A stretch of 64,000 nucleotides of DNA from Deltaproteobacteria bacterium. GTDB lineage: Bacteria; Myxococcota_A; UBA9160; UBA4427. The number at the start of each line of letters is the position of its first letter. Positions within the stretch are counted from its first letter, which is position 1. This document shows positions 39,556 through 49,524 of the stretch, in pieces. Where the stretch lies: NCBI GenBank assembly GCA_002691205.1, contig NZHD01000009.1, forward strand, positions 1-64,000. The letters are read 5' to 3'. The position numbers were made by a program, and so were the translations under genes. The notes beneath the pieces were generated by a model, which did not search any database, had not been told where the DNA came from, and was given only the letters and a program-made list of their open reading frames with translations.

Positions 39556-39591
39556 AAAAAGGGCTCAAATCACACGATTTGGGCCCTTTTT
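39556..39591 (+). terminator. Intrinsic terminator of ahcY
   Basis: An 11-base stem (39561-39571 with 39576-39586, one G-T pair) has a 4-base loop. It is flanked by AAAAA upstream and a TTTTT run at 39587-39591, starting about 26 bases after the ahcY stop. The A-run also makes it usable in the opposite direction. Confidence 0.9.
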
Positions 39592-39657
39592 CATTATTCC
39601 GGGTTTCCTTATCACTCACGAATTCTGCCAGATCCACCTATGTACAAAGCATTCGAT

Positions 39658-39987
39658 CTATTCCGTATCCATTCTAGATTGCGGGTGAGAACGTTCCAAG
39701 CCTTCGTCCACTCCAGACGGAAAGATCTCCTCCTCAAAATAGGCTGCGAAATCTTTTTCAACGATCTTTCGATAAACCGCCCAAACCGATTTTGCAACCT
39801 CACTCTCCATAACACCCATCTTGAGCCGAATCATCCGGCTTTCGAGGAGATCGATGGAGACAAAGCCTAGCTTGTTCTGAAGGTCGACCGTTTCGTCGAC
39901 GCCTTCCTGTCGAACGCCTAGGGGTTCTCCAGCCGCTGATCTCGCCCTGGCGGAAGAGCCCTTACTCGCGTTTTTCCCATGTCGAAA
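39658..39987 (-). pseudogene. Protein-like open frame without a start codon
   Basis: An open frame of about 109 codons runs leftward, with protein-like character (segments such as GFVSIDLLESRMIRLKMG and KSVWAVYRKIVEKDFAAYF). Its only ATG is late (39834). The 5' end overlaps the end of the lipoprotein gene in another frame. It may be a 3' fragment of a truncated gene, or a 58-residue gene starting at 39834. I do not recognise a family. Confidence 0.4.
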
Positions 39988-40714
39988 TCAGACCGGCGAG
40001 AGGCCGGAGGGCCAGGACCGTGGCTTTGTCTTCGCTGTCGAGTACGAGTTCTTCTTCCAGTAGGCGAGTTGAGTAGGTCCAGTTATTGGGTGGAGTGAAA
40101 TCGCCGAGGGCTTCTGGATCCTGAAAGTCGGGAATGACGACATTTTCCGGGTCGACCCCGTAGGCGAAAAGAACAAAAACATCGCCGGTGCTGTCCGTGA
40201 GCTCATGAACACGCGTGCCCGCGTCGAAGACCAGGGCTGTATCTCGCATGACCTGGGTGCGGACGACTGCGTTGGGGGGGTATTGGATGATCTGAGCCGG
40301 TCCGATGTTGACCGCAATGAGTTCGTATTCGTTACCGGGTACTTCCTCCAGGAAATCCCATGAGTCATAGAAGTCTTCTTCTTGGAGATCGGTCAATTCT
40401 TCCTGAATTTTTTCGAAGGAGGGTCTGCTTCGAAGGTTGCCGCTATCCATCAAGGAGACCTGCGCCGGACCTGCCTCCCAGCCCGGGGGAGGCTCGATCG
40501 AAAGCCATTGCTCGAAAGTGCAGCTCTGGCACTCATAGGCGAACTTCTGATCGCGTGTCCCGCCTGGAACCTGTTTCATCATCTTGTGGGTGAAGACAGT
40601 CTGCGGTTCTTCTTCGGTACCGGTTGAGCCAGACTGGTCGCCCCCATCGCTGCAGGAGAAGAGGAACAGGGATGTCAGGAGTCCGTAGGCGAATCGGGCC
40701 GTTCGTTGGGTCAT
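39962..40714 (-). CDS. Lipoprotein of unknown function
   Basis: This is a 250-residue protein with a short basic/hydrophobic signal ending LFSC (about residues 18-21), a fair lipobox, then a Ser/Gly/Asp linker. The mature part is acidic and has a lone CQSC at about 63-66, followed by alternating beta strands. I see no known catalytic motif. AAGG precedes the ATG. Fragments of other genes flank it on both sides, so it may have arrived by recombination. Confidence 0.65.
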   Translation of the reverse strand: MTQRTARFAYGLLTSLFLFSCSDGGDQSGSTGTEEEPQTVFTHKMMKQVPGGTRDQKFAYECQSCTFEQWLSIEPPPGWEAGPAQVSLMDSGNLRSRPSFEKIQEELTDLQEEDFYDSWDFLEEVPGNEYELIAVNIGPAQIIQYPPNAVVRTQVMRDTALVFDAGTRVHELTDSTGDVFVLFAYGVDPENVVIPDFQDPEALGDFTPPNNWTYSTRLLEEELVLDSEDKATVLALRPLAGLISTWEKRE

Positions 40715-40936
40715 GTAGGATACCTTGTTGGGAGGGCGAGTTATGGGAAGGGCTTTCGGCAGAAGGTTTTCTTCTGCCCGGATTCATGGTGCCGTAGCTT
40801 TTGTGCGTAGGCTCATGACTATCCTATCACCAGAATCGTCTACGCGTTCAGACTTCTCGATCATCCACGCTGGCGCAGAGCTGCCTCAGCCTGCCTCGGG
40901 GGAAGGGGCCATGGGCGGTCTGAGGTTGTGCCTCAC

Positions 40937-41254
40937 TCAAGGTCCGGCGGGTTTCAGTGCGGTAGACTCGCCAAGGGAGTGCATGAGAGGGAGGCCCCTT
41001 GGGCGATCATCGGGACATCGTGCTTTGGGACGGTCAGTGTGGTTTCTGCCGTCGGGGAATGCGTTGGTTCGAGAAGCGGGATCCATCGCGATGGCGAATC
41101 GCCGCTCATACTCTCTTGAGTTGAGCTGATTCTCGATTGTAGAAACGGCTAGCCGATTATTGAGTTTTATTTGCATCGACAAATAGATCAGAGTGACGAT
41201 GGTCGCCGCCGCAGCGAGAATCTCACCCAATGAATCTAGATCTTGAATAGACAC
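40937..41254 (-). pseudogene. Truncated membrane protein gene (N-terminal fragment)
   Basis: This fragment starts at GTG with GGGGAGG six bases upstream. The first about 55 residues are typical of a common single-helix family with the LGEILAAAATIVTLIYLSMQ start. After AIAMDP, near 41080, the frame continues into sequence that is antisense to a DCC-family fragment on the other strand. The normal C-terminal two thirds are missing, so this looks like a truncated gene. Confidence 0.6.
40999..41124 (+). pseudogene. Truncated thiol-disulfide oxidoreductase (DCC/DUF393 family) fragment
   Basis: An in-frame segment of 41 codons from TTG (GGGAGG upstream) contains IVLWDGQCGFCRRGMRWFEK, the signature DGxCxxC start of DCC-family proteins. 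After RDPSRW the family pattern stops, and a stop codon follows within nine codons. Real DCC proteins have 110-140 residues. It converges on, and overlaps, the truncated gene on the other strand. Confidence 0.65.
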
Positions 41255-41380
41255 GAAAACCTCCCCATTCAGTGCACACTTTTTTCTTCCCCCGAAGTCA
41301 AGCCGAATTACTACATCATCAATCAGGAAATATTCCACCCAGAAGTCTCACAGCAGGTCGTCCTGAGGAGCTCACCGAGT

Positions 41381-42364
41381 TCAATGTCGACCGTCAGCCG
41401 CGGGGAGACTCAAGGCCTGACCATCCCAATCCAGCACACGGTCCGTGAAGCGAACACGCGTCCATGTAAACTCCTTCAATAGCTCTCTCGGAGAGAGAGG
41501 ACGCGGCCCCTCCGTCAGCTCACAAGCATGGGCAAGAAAGCCACACATCGAGGCGCCGTCATAGCTCGAACGCAAAACATCCGTCGCTACGGCTCGATGA
41601 AACTTCGCCATCTTCTGCCCCTGCCTCTCAAGCAATAGAAGGTGGTGCCGGTATGCGGCTCGCGGAAAGCCAAGCAATTCACCCAAGGCCAGCTGCACCG
41701 AAGTACTCGGCGCAAGGTCACTTCCTCTGACCACCCGAGTGACACCGGCACGGGCGTCATCCACCATGCTGGCGAGATGATAGGCTGTCGCGCCATCGCG
41801 ACGACGGACCACGGGGTCTCCGTAAACGTCTCGAGGAACCTCCGAGACAGGAGCCTGACTCTCCTCACTTTTCCAATCGATGCGGCCTTCGGAAAGTCGC
41901 ACCCTGAGAGGCTCATCACTGCTTCGCCATCCCCCTTGTGAGGCGCTCGGCAACGGACGCTCACGACACGTTCCCGGATAACGAAAGCTCCCGTCCGGAG
42001 CCCTCTCCGCCTGAGCCCGAAGTTCAGACCGACTGCATCGACACGGGTAGAGGCGTCCCTGCTCGGCCAAAGCATCCAGGGCCTCTTCGTGAGCCCGTGT
42101 GCCATCCGACTGAAGAACCTCACTGTCCCAGTCAAGCCCGAGCCAATCCATATCCCGACGCATGGCATCCGCGAACTCCGGGCGACACCGTTCGGGATCG
42201 AGATCTTCAAGCCTGAGCCCAAAATGTCCTCCCGAGGCGCGAACATCCAACCAACAAAGCAAAGCGGCGAGAAGCGTTCCGGGGTGAGAGAGACCCGTGG
42301 TCGAAGGGGCGAAGCGTCCCACTGGGACCGCTGAGCGAACCTCTCCCGGTGGCGTTTGAGTCAA
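41381..42364 (-). CDS. gluQ: Glutamyl-Q tRNA(Asp) synthetase
   Basis: This enzyme glutamylates queuosine at position 34 of tRNA-Asp. The 327-residue protein is a GluRS catalytic core without the anticodon-binding domain. The HIGH-like motif is STTGLSHPG (about 21-29). A zinc site CRCSRSEL...TCRERPL is present in mid-protein, and a KMSKS-like GQKMAKFHR follows. Its ATG overlaps the stop of the upstream amidohydrolase by four bases. Confidence 0.92.
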   Translation of the reverse strand: MTQTPPGEVRSAVPVGRFAPSTTGLSHPGTLLAALLCWLDVRASGGHFGLRLEDLDPERCRPEFADAMRRDMDWLGLDWDSEVLQSDGTRAHEEALDALAEQGRLYPCRCSRSELRAQAERAPDGSFRYPGTCRERPLPSASQGGWRSSDEPLRVRLSEGRIDWKSEESQAPVSEVPRDVYGDPVVRRRDGATAYHLASMVDDARAGVTRVVRGSDLAPSTSVQLALGELLGFPRAAYRHHLLLLERQGQKMAKFHRAVATDVLRSSYDGASMCGFLAHACELTEGPRPLSPRELLKEFTWTRVRFTDRVLDWDGQALSLPAADGRH

Positions 42365-43563
42365 GCCCTCACCTCGGGCCTGCGGGCTACCCGGCCCCGC
42401 GCCAAAACCCAGAGCGGTTCAGCCAACTGCCCCAGATCGAGCAAGGGGTCCCCAGACAAAATCAACAAATCGGCGGAGAGTCCCTGTTTCACAAGACCGC
42501 AGACGTTCTCAAGCCCCAAGGCCCGAGCCGATTCGCTGGTCGCGCTCTCCAGGGTTTCACGCGGGGAAAGCGCCGCGTAATGAGACATGGCCACCAAACC
42601 CGTCCAGAGGGTGTGATGCCGGACTCCGGGAATTCCGGCATCAGTGGATGCGATTAGCGGCACACCAGCCCCCCTTAAGCCCGCTAAAACCGCTCGCGTT
42701 CGGCGATGAAAATCCGTGGGCTCGCCTTCACTGACCAAGCGTCGCTGCCAGTTTCCATTAATGGTCGGGGAAACCCAAGCCTGCTGGGCTGCGATCTCTT
42801 GCACAACACCCGGATCATAATCAACCCCGAAGCCGCCCTGACCAGCGAACGTACAATGCTCGATGGTTCGCACGCCCCCGCGCGCAGCATTCTGGATACC
42901 TTCACGGCCATGGCAATGCGCCGCGACGGATTTGCCCCCGTTCTCGGCAAGCTTCACCATCTCCGCGATTTCACCTGCGCTAAATTGGGCTCGGTCGACT
43001 CCGCTTCCAGGCGTAAAAACGCCGCCGGTCGCCATCACTTTAATCCAGTCGACCTCGTGATCGAGTTGTCTTTGAATAACCTTGGATCGCTCCCTTTCGT
43101 TTTGGGCCGCGCCTCCCCAAAAGTGACAGTGTCCCTTGGGCACCGTGAGCGGCTGTCCCACACAAAGCAATCGAGGCCCCGGATGTTCTTCCCTTAAAAT
43201 CGCATCGCGTAGAGCCAGTTCTCGCCACTCGCCTCCCCCAAGGTCTCTGGCTGTCGTAATTCCGGCTCTCACCATGGCGGCCGCTCGGGCGATCATTCGC
43301 AAGTCTCGATCGTCGCGAGACACCTCAAATTGCCCCTGAGGCTTTAGAATCATGGGGTCCAGGTCCATGTGAATATGCGCATCAATCAGGCCAGGAATCA
43401 CCACGGACCCCTCAGGGCATGCAATCACGACTTGGGCCGACACCCCTGGGTCCACCCCCACTGACTGAATTTTTCCATCCGAAATCCATATTGAAATCGG
43501 AGACTTAGAGGACTCATGGGACTCACCATCCCAAATTCGTGCGCCTTCAATCTTTATATCCAT
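42361..43563 (-). CDS. Metal-dependent amidohydrolase (imidazolonepropionase-like)
   Basis: This is an amidohydrolase-superfamily enzyme of about 400 residues. Metal ligands are visible: HIH in LIDAHIHMD (His63, His65), [13 protein letters not shown] and the Asp of STDAG. The N- and C-terminal beta sandwiches match the dihydroorotase/imidazolonepropionase subclass, including prolidase-like members. The substrate is unpredictable. ATG 43563 is preferred because a reading from 43830 would overlap the divergent histone gene with non-homologous sequence. It is coupled to gluQ by a four-base overlap. Confidence 0.87.
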   Translation of the reverse strand: MDIKIEGARIWDGESHESSKSPISIWISDGKIQSVGVDPGVSAQVVIACPEGSVVIPGLIDAHIHMDLDPMILKPQGQFEVSRDDRDLRMIARAAAMVRAGITTARDLGGGEWRELALRDAILREEHPGPRLLCVGQPLTVPKGHCHFWGGAAQNERERSKVIQRQLDHEVDWIKVMATGGVFTPGSGVDRAQFSAGEIAEMVKLAENGGKSVAAHCHGREGIQNAARGGVRTIEHCTFAGQGGFGVDYDPGVVQEIAAQQAWVSPTINGNWQRRLVSEGEPTDFHRRTRAVLAGLRGAGVPLIASTDAGIPGVRHHTLWTGLVAMSHYAALSPRETLESATSESARALGLENVCGLVKQGLSADLLILSGDPLLDLGQLAEPLWVLARGRVARRPEVRA

Positions 43564-43734
43564 ACCTCTTATCTTAGCCTCCTCGGCAGAACTCTCGTGT
43601 CCCTGTGTTGCGTTTCGCAGAATCTGGTGCATCATTCTGAGTGAACCGTGTCCGAGAAGGGCCATTGAGAGGGCTTCCGGGGGGGGGCCTGTTCTGAGGT
43701 TCGCGGATACGCAAATGAAAGGGGCTAGGTCGTT

Positions 43735-43926
43735 ATGTCTGATGAGAACGAAGTAATCGTTGTTGCCTCCAAGGTAAAATCGTACATCAAGAACCAAGGC
43801 GAGATGAAAACCTCTGCCAATGTCCTGCAAACGCTTTCGGACCGAATTCGAACGCTGTGTGACGAGGCAATGGAGAACGCCCGAAGCGACGGGCGCAAGA
43901 CGGTTCTCGACCGGGATATTCCTTAA
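43735..43926 (+). CDS. Small histone-fold protein (archaeal-type/bacterial histone)
   Basis: This is a 63-residue basic/acidic protein that reads as one histone fold. Helix 1 is about 6-19 (VIVVASKVKSYIKN). Loop 1 is about 20-26. Helix 2 is about 27-50. Loop 2 has the hallmark GRKTVLDRDIP, which matches the archaeal histone GRKT(I/V)xxxDI ending. The third helix is nearly absent. Bacterial histones of this short type are known, for example in Bdellovibrio, where they bind DNA in an unusual mode. It probably compacts or bends DNA. It is divergent from the amidohydrolase gene. Confidence 0.8.
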   Translation: MSDENEVIVVASKVKSYIKNQGEMKTSANVLQTLSDRIRTLCDEAMENARSDGRKTVLDRDIP

Positions 43927-43950
43927 ACCCGATCCGAGCCTACCGGCAGA

Positions 43951-43984
43951 CTGGGCCGGCCCGCTTTTAGGTGAGCCGGCCCAG
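43951..43984. repeat. 10-bp perfect inverted repeat after the histone gene
   Basis: The arms CTGGGCCGGC (43951-43960) and GCCGGCCCAG (43975-43984) have a 14-base loop. The repeat starts about 25 bases after the histone stop. There is no clean T-run. It may be a terminator or an mRNA-stabilising hairpin. Confidence 0.6.
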
Positions 43985-44002
43985 GAGCCCTCTTGTCCGA
44001 GT

Positions 44003-44026
44003 CTCAGCGCCGAGTTCAGCGCTGAG
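44003..44026. repeat. 8-bp perfect inverted repeat
   Basis: The arms CTCAGCGC (44003-44010) and GCGCTGAG (44019-44026) have an 8-base loop. This is the second of three consecutive hairpins between the convergent histone and epimerase genes. Confidence 0.55.
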
Positions 44027-44042
44027 GATTGAGCTTCTGTAA

Positions 44043-44067
44043 AAGGAAGCCGGGCTGACCTCGGCTT
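44043..44067 (-). terminator. Probable intrinsic terminator of the epimerase gene
   Basis: Read leftward-to-rightward on the minus strand, the arms AAGCCG and CGGCTT (44047-44052 and 44062-44067) form a 6-base stem with a 9-base loop, followed by CCTTTT. It lies about 22 bases beyond the epimerase stop at 44089. Confidence 0.5.
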
Positions 44068-44088
44068 AAAATCAATCTGAGCGCAGGT

Positions 44089-45009
44089 TCAGCCCAACAG
44101 GTCAGCCAGAGCCCCTTCTAAATCGGGAAACCGATAGGGATAGCCTCGGTCCATCGCCACCTGGGGATCCACGCGTTGGCCGGGAAACAGGGACCCGCCC
44201 ATTTCTCCCAACACGACCTTGAGCAGAAACGTGGGAACAGGAAAAAACGCGGGTCGGTGAACGGCTCTTCCTAATCTGTGCGCGAACTCGCCCATTCTGA
44301 TTGGCTCAGGCGAAACCGCGTTAACGGGGCCCGACAAACCCGTCTGAGCCATACCCCAATCCACAAATCCCATGGCATCCTCGACATGAATCCAAGGGGC
44401 AAAAAATTCCTTGGGTCCCAAAGGTCCGCCCAAACCCGTTCGAAAGATCGGAAGCATTCGCAAAAGGGCCCCGCCTCGAGCACTCAAAATCGTCCCGAAT
44501 CGAAGCCGAACCAAGCGCGTGCCGAAAACCTCAACCCCACCTGCAGCGGCCTCCCAGTCCTTGGCCAGCGAGGCCAAAAAATCGTCGCCCGCACTCGAGG
44601 TCTCGACAAGGTTTTCTTCAAAACGAGGACCGTAATACCCCGAAGCCGAAGCATTGATCAAAACTTCAGGGGGCTTCGCTGAAGCTCCGATCGCCTGCAC
44701 AAGCCTCTGTGTTCCTCGAATTCGACTGTGACGCAGTTCTTCTTTTCGAGTCTCGGTCCAACGCCCTTCAGAAATCGGTTCTCCAGCAAGATTCACAACC
44801 ACATCCACTCCATCAAGAGAAGACGACCAGCTCCCCTCCTGGGTGAGATCTCCGCAAATCCAATCGATGTTTGGGTCAGCACTCTCGGGCTGTGTCCGAC
44901 GGCTCAAAGCCCGGACTCGGTGGCCCACCGAAGTCCAGCGAGCCATCAATGAGCGCCCCAGAAGGCCACTCGCGCCGGTTAAAAAGATCGTGCGCGTTTC
45001 ACTTCGCAT
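44089..45009 (-). CDS. TIGR01777-type epimerase (extended SDR)
   Basis: This is a 306-residue extended short-chain dehydrogenase. The NAD-binding GASGLLGRSLM is at the N-terminus. VVVNLAGEPI, the SASGYYG motif supplying the active-site Tyr region, and a C-terminal DUF1731-like segment (PTFLLKVVLGEMG) follow. These together define the TIGR01777/YfcH family, whose substrate is unknown. The start region has only weak Shine-Dalgarno similarity. It lies 40 bases after the MscS-family gene, possibly co-transcribed. Confidence 0.9.
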   Translation of the reverse strand: MRSETRTIFLTGASGLLGRSLMARWTSVGHRVRALSRRTQPESADPNIDWICGDLTQEGSWSSSLDGVDVVVNLAGEPISEGRWTETRKEELRHSRIRGTQRLVQAIGASAKPPEVLINASASGYYGPRFEENLVETSSAGDDFLASLAKDWEAAAGGVEVFGTRLVRLRFGTILSARGGALLRMLPIFRTGLGGPLGPKEFFAPWIHVEDAMGFVDWGMAQTGLSGPVNAVSPEPIRMGEFAHRLGRAVHRPAFFPVPTFLLKVVLGEMGGSLFPGQRVDPQVAMDRGYPYRFPDLEGALADLLG

Positions 45010-45049
45010 CGTTCTCGCTCACCCCCGCCCCAAACAAGGGGCCCGCGTC

Positions 45050-46291
45050 TCAGCTGGATTCCGCGTGCGTCCGTGAGGCCAACTCACCCAAAGGCCCAAA
45101 ATCAGCGCCCGCGGGTTGTTGATAAATCCGCAATCCAAACTCCGGTACGATGGCAAAAATATGGTCAAAGATATCCGCTTGAATACTCTCGTATCGGGTC
45201 CAGTCCTGATCGTTACTAAAACAATAGATCTCAACCGGCAAACCGGTGGGGCCCGGAGGAAGCTGCCTGACCATCAGAGTATAGCCCGTTGTGTGAATAC
45301 ACGGATGGGCGCGCAGGTAAGCCTCCACGTAGGCACGGAGGGTTCCCACATTCGTCAGCCTCCTGAGATCAGCACTCACCGAGGATTCTCGACCCGACTC
45401 GGTATTGTAGGTCGCCAGTTCATCCTCTTTTTGAACCATATAGTCTTTAAGCAGGCTCCACTGACCAAAACGCTGGATTTCAGCTTTGGTCAAAAAACGA
45501 ACGGTGCTGACATCAAGAAAAAAAGCACGCTTTAACCTCCGCCCTCCCGAGAGCGACATGCCTCGCCAGTTCTTAAAGGACTCACTAATAAAAAGATGAG
45601 TGGGGATGGTCGAAATGGTTTTATCCCAATTTTGAATTCTCACTGTGTGCAGAGCCACGTCGATCACATCACCATCTGCACCGGCCTGAGGCATTTCGAT
45701 CCAGTCGCCGATATGAAGCATATCGTTACTTGCAATTTGAATACTGGCCACCAGCGCCAAAATGGTGTCTCTGAAAACCAACATCAAAACGGCGGCCACA
45801 GCGCCAATTCCAGAAACAAAAACCCAAGGCGACTTATCCATCAAAGTCGCCACCACAATCACGCCGGAAATCAGCACCAAGATCAATTTGGCGACTTGGA
45901 TATACCCCTTGATGGGGCGATGGCGAAACTCCGCGGTCAGCGAGTAAATGGCGTTCACGGAGGTCAAAAAGCTCGAAAATGACAGAGCGAGAATAACCAC
46001 AAGACCAGCCGAGAGAATGCGCCGAACTGCGGCATTGACTTCGTCAGTGACTTCGGGCACCCATGAGATTCCGAAATACACAACAAGCAACGGTGCCAAA
46101 TACGCCAGTCTCCCAAAGAGATGAGACTCGACCAAGGCGTCGTCCCAAGTGGCTTCGCTGCGCCGAACAAGCCTTCGGATAAAAGCCACGAAGCCCCAGC
46201 GAACTAAAGCGTAGATCACGGCGCTCAAGAGCAACAAATAGAGAAGAGAAAACCAGGTTCCCACTAAATCAATTTTGAGCCATTCAGGCAT
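45050..46291 (-). CDS. Mechanosensitive channel of the MscS family (YbdG/MscM-like)
   Basis: This is a 413-residue inner-membrane protein with about five N-terminal helices. The MscS pore-domain region and beta domain follow (GIGAVAAVLMLVFRDTIL, then ASNDMLHIGDWIE). The NWRGMSLSGGRRLKR segment is characteristic of the YbdG-like branch. It should relieve osmotic pressure during downshock. It is divergent from uvrA. Confidence 0.9.
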   Translation of the reverse strand: MPEWLKIDLVGTWFSLLYLLLLSAVIYALVRWGFVAFIRRLVRRSEATWDDALVESHLFGRLAYLAPLLVVYFGISWVPEVTDEVNAAVRRILSAGLVVILALSFSSFLTSVNAIYSLTAEFRHRPIKGYIQVAKLILVLISGVIVVATLMDKSPWVFVSGIGAVAAVLMLVFRDTILALVASIQIASNDMLHIGDWIEMPQAGADGDVIDVALHTVRIQNWDKTISTIPTHLFISESFKNWRGMSLSGGRRLKRAFFLDVSTVRFLTKAEIQRFGQWSLLKDYMVQKEDELATYNTESGRESSVSADLRRLTNVGTLRAYVEAYLRAHPCIHTTGYTLMVRQLPPGPTGLPVEIYCFSNDQDWTRYESIQADIFDHIFAIVPEFGLRIYQQPAGADFGPLGELASRTHAESS

Positions 46292-46506
46292 GCGTCATCC
46301 CATACTGAGAGTTTGCTGGACAGTCGCCCTGCACCAAGCACAGATCTCATTTTGTCTGCGAAAGAGTATCGAATTCACAGCGGAGCGTCTGCCCGCGACT
46401 GCTCAGAAAACACCTCACTCATCGAGGCGAAAGGCCCTTTCAGAGGTTATCGTTAAAAAGGACCGTGAAGCTCATGCGGCCTTCCCCCTCGCCAGTGAGA
46501 AAAACT

Positions 46507-49329
46507 ATGGAACTCGACCATATCCTGATCAAGGGTGCGCGCGAACACAATCTCAAGAACGTCGATCTTCGTATTCCCAAAAAAAAACTCGTGGTCATGA
46601 CCGGAGTTTCAGGTTCCGGAAAATCATCACTGGCCTTCGACACCCTCTACTCCGAAGGACAGCGCCGATACGTGGAATCCCTTTCGGCGTATGCCCGGCA
46701 ATTCCTTGGACAAATGGAAAAGCCTCGCTACGACACGATTCGAGGCCTGTCCCCCACTATTTCCATCGAACAGAAAACCACTGGCAACAATCCACGCTCC
46801 ACTGTGGGAACCATCACGGAGATCTCTGATTACCTTCGAGTCCTGTATGCACGGATTGGGATTCAGAAGTGTCATCAGTGTGGGCGCGCCGTCAAAGGCC
46901 AAACCGCGCAACAAATCGCCCGAGAACTGGGCGCTAGTCAAAAAGGCAGTCGCATTATTGTCTTAGCCCCGGTCTTGGTAAACCGAAAAGGAGAGCATCG
47001 CGAATTACTGGCCGAACTCCGTCACGCTGGCTGGACACGACTTCGGATAAACGGAGATGTCGTAGAGAGCGACACCGTTGAAGCCCTGGATAAACGAAAA
47101 AAGCATATGGTTGAGGCCGTCATCGACCGAGTGGTGGTCAGGCCAGGCCTCACGAGCCGCCTCACCGACTCTGTTGAAGCAGCATTGCGTGTCGGCGATG
47201 GCACGCTGATCGCGAACATCAGCGGACAAGATCGCACCTTTACAGAGGCCGCGGCCTGCGGAAAATGCCGGATCTCATTTCCCGAACTCACGCCTCAAGC
47301 TTTTTCGTTTAATAGCCCGCAAGGCATGTGCGAAGACTGCAACGGGCTTGGAACCCGTTTTGAATTTGACCCTGATCTCGTTGTTCCTGACGATTCCCTC
47401 ACCATCGAAGAGGGTGCCATCAAACCGTGGGGCGAGAAGACATCTGAAAAGACAGGCTGGGGAGCGAACTATCGAAAACAAGTCATGGAGCAACTCGACA
47501 TCAACCCCGACCGCCCCTGGAAAAAACTTCCCGTACGCCAGAGGAAGGCTCTCCTCCAAGGCGTCACAGATCGTCGCTTCAAGATTGCCTGGAAAAATAA
47601 ATCTGGCCAAGGGCAATTTGATGTGACCTGGGAGGGCGTCGTTCCTCGCATGATGCGGCGCTTTAAAGAGACGCGCAGTGAAAGCATGAAGCGATGGTAT
47701 GGTCAATTTATCGCCAACACGCGCTGTACACGCTGTAGCGGAACTCGCCTACGTGCGGAAAGTGCGGCCGTCCAACTCGGCCAATCCAGCATCGTTGAGG
47801 TTTCTGCACTCACCGTCACCGAAGCCAGCCTCTTCTTTAAAGGGCTCAAGTTAAAAGGCTCCGACAAGCAAATCGCCACTGAAGTGCTCAAAGAAATCCG
47901 CGCACGCCTTGCCTTCCTTGAAGCCGTCGGCCTTGGCTACCTCTCCCTTGACCGGGCTGGCCCCTCTTTGTCAGGCGGGGAGTCTCAAAGAATTCGACTC
48001 GCCAGCCAAGTAGGCTCCGAACTCACAGGAGTGATCTACATCCTGGACGAACCCTCAATCGGCCTACATCAGCGAGACAACCGTCGACTTTTGGACACTC
48101 TGATTCGAATGCGCGACATCGGCAATACTGTCGTAGTTGTGGAGCATGACGAAGACACCATTCGCGCGGCCGATCATGTTGTGGACTTCGGGCCCGGCGC
48201 AGGCATCATGGGCGGATCCGTTGTCCACGCCGGAACCCCAAAAAGCCTCGAGCGCAATCGAAAATCTCTGACCGGCGCCTATCTTTCCGGACGCCAGAAA
48301 GTGGGAATCCCAGAAAATCGCCGAGAGGCCTCTGGGAGCATCAAAGTTCTCGGCGCAGGTGAGAACAACCTGAAAAATATAGATGTAGAGATTCCACTCG
48401 GCGTTATGACAGCCGTAACCGGTGTCTCCGGCGCAGGAAAATCTTCGCTCGTGAATGAAATTCTTTTTCCTGCGGCCTCTCGCAAACTCCACGCCTCAAG
48501 CCGCCGGGTTGGAAAACACAAAAGCATCTCGGGACTCGGGCAACTCGACAAAGTCATTGACATCGACCAACGCCCCATCGGCCGAACACCCCGCAGCAAT
48601 CCTGTCACGTACATTAAAGTCTTTGATGAAATTCGACGCTTTTTCTCATTGCTTCCCGAGTCTCGAATCAACGGATACAAGCCCGGCCGCTTCTCATTCA
48701 ACGTCAAGGGAGGACGATGCGAGAACTGCGAGGGAGACGGTGTTCGTAAGATTGAAATGCACTTCCTCGCAGACGTGTTCGTGCGCTGCGAAGAATGTCA
48801 GGGAAAACGATTCAACGAAGCCACCCTTCGCGTTCAATACAAAGGCTATTCCATTGCTGATGTTCTTGAACTCACGGTAAGAGAGGCTCTTGAAGTCTTT
48901 GCCAATCATCCGAAAATCAAACAGCCCATGGCGCTTCTCGAGCGTGTGGGGCTGGACTATCTACATCTCGGACAACCGTCACCGACGCTCTCGGGCGGCG
49001 AAGCCCAACGCATTAAACTGGCTCGCGAACTGGCCAAGCGCGCAACGGGGCGAACGCTCTATATCCTCGACGAACCCACCACAGGCCTTCACTTCGATGA
49101 TGTACGCAAACTCCTCGAAGTGCTCAATGAACTCGTAGAGACTGGGAATTCAGTCGTCGTCATCGAACACAACCTAGATGTCATCAAAACAGCCGACTGG
49201 GTCATCGACCTGGGCCCCGACGGAGGGCCCGCAGGTGGACATATCGTGGCGCAGGGAAAACCTGAGGAAATTGCACGAATGCGGGGCAATCACACCGGAC
49301 GCTATTTAAAAGAGGTTTTAAGGGATTAA
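46507..49329 (+). CDS. uvrA: UvrABC excinuclease subunit A
   Basis: UvrA is the DNA-damage sensor of nucleotide excision repair. The 940-residue protein has two ABC ATPase modules. Walker A motifs are GVSGSGKSS near the start and GVSGAGKSS at about 634-642. Both signature motifs ([22 protein letters not shown]) and the zinc-finger cysteines (CGKC...CEDC, CENC...CEEC) are intact. ATG 46507 fits the conserved N-terminus [18 protein letters not shown] 46465 would add 14 residues. I see no convincing LexA box upstream. Confidence 0.97.
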   Translation: MELDHILIKGAREHNLKNVDLRIPKKKLVVMTGVSGSGKSSLAFDTLYSEGQRRYVESLSAYARQFLGQMEKPRYDTIRGLSPTISIEQKTTGNNPRSTVGTITEISDYLRVLYARIGIQKCHQCGRAVKGQTAQQIARELGASQKGSRIIVLAPVLVNRKGEHRELLAELRHAGWTRLRINGDVVESDTVEALDKRKKHMVEAVIDRVVVRPGLTSRLTDSVEAALRVGDGTLIANISGQDRTFTEAAACGKCRISFPELTPQAFSFNSPQGMCEDCNGLGTRFEFDPDLVVPDDSLTIEEGAIKPWGEKTSEKTGWGANYRKQVMEQLDINPDRPWKKLPVRQRKALLQGVTDRRFKIAWKNKSGQGQFDVTWEGVVPRMMRRFKETRSESMKRWYGQFIANTRCTRCSGTRLRAESAAVQLGQSSIVEVSALTVTEASLFFKGLKLKGSDKQIATEVLKEIRARLAFLEAVGLGYLSLDRAGPSLSGGESQRIRLASQVGSELTGVIYILDEPSIGLHQRDNRRLLDTLIRMRDIGNTVVVVEHDEDTIRAADHVVDFGPGAGIMGGSVVHAGTPKSLERNRKSLTGAYLSGRQKVGIPENRREASGSIKVLGAGENNLKNIDVEIPLGVMTAVTGVSGAGKSSLVNEILFPAASRKLHASSRRVGKHKSISGLGQLDKVIDIDQRPIGRTPRSNPVTYIKVFDEIRRFFSLLPESRINGYKPGRFSFNVKGGRCENCEGDGVRKIEMHFLADVFVRCEECQGKRFNEATLRVQYKGYSIADVLELTVREALEVFANHPKIKQPMALLERVGLDYLHLGQPSPTLSGGEAQRIKLARELAKRATGRTLYILDEPTTGLHFDDVRKLLEVLNELVETGNSVVVIEHNLDVIKTADWVIDLGPDGGPAGGHIVAQGKPEEIARMRGNHTGRYLKEVLRD

Positions 49330-49524
49330 CTCAAGGCCCTTAGGGCTCCAGATCTAAAGCTTCCATTCCTGTCAATTCACTCCATCCTACGACTGGTCAC
49401 CGAATTCTCTCTTAAACCATCAGGAATGGGCCCCAACTCCCCACTGGGGTATGTTCTCCCCCCCGAATCGAACCGGGAAAATCGAATTGAACCCTCACCG
49501 GATTCACATGCGAAAGGACTCATG

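Noticed and set aside
40725-41129. 134-codon rightward ORF over the debris region
   Set aside because: It is out of frame with the DCC fragment and has Arg/Gly/Ser-rich, non-protein-like composition.
46292-46506. Possible LexA box upstream of uvrA
   Set aside because: No CTGT-n8-ACAG or GAAC-n4-GTTC-type site is present.
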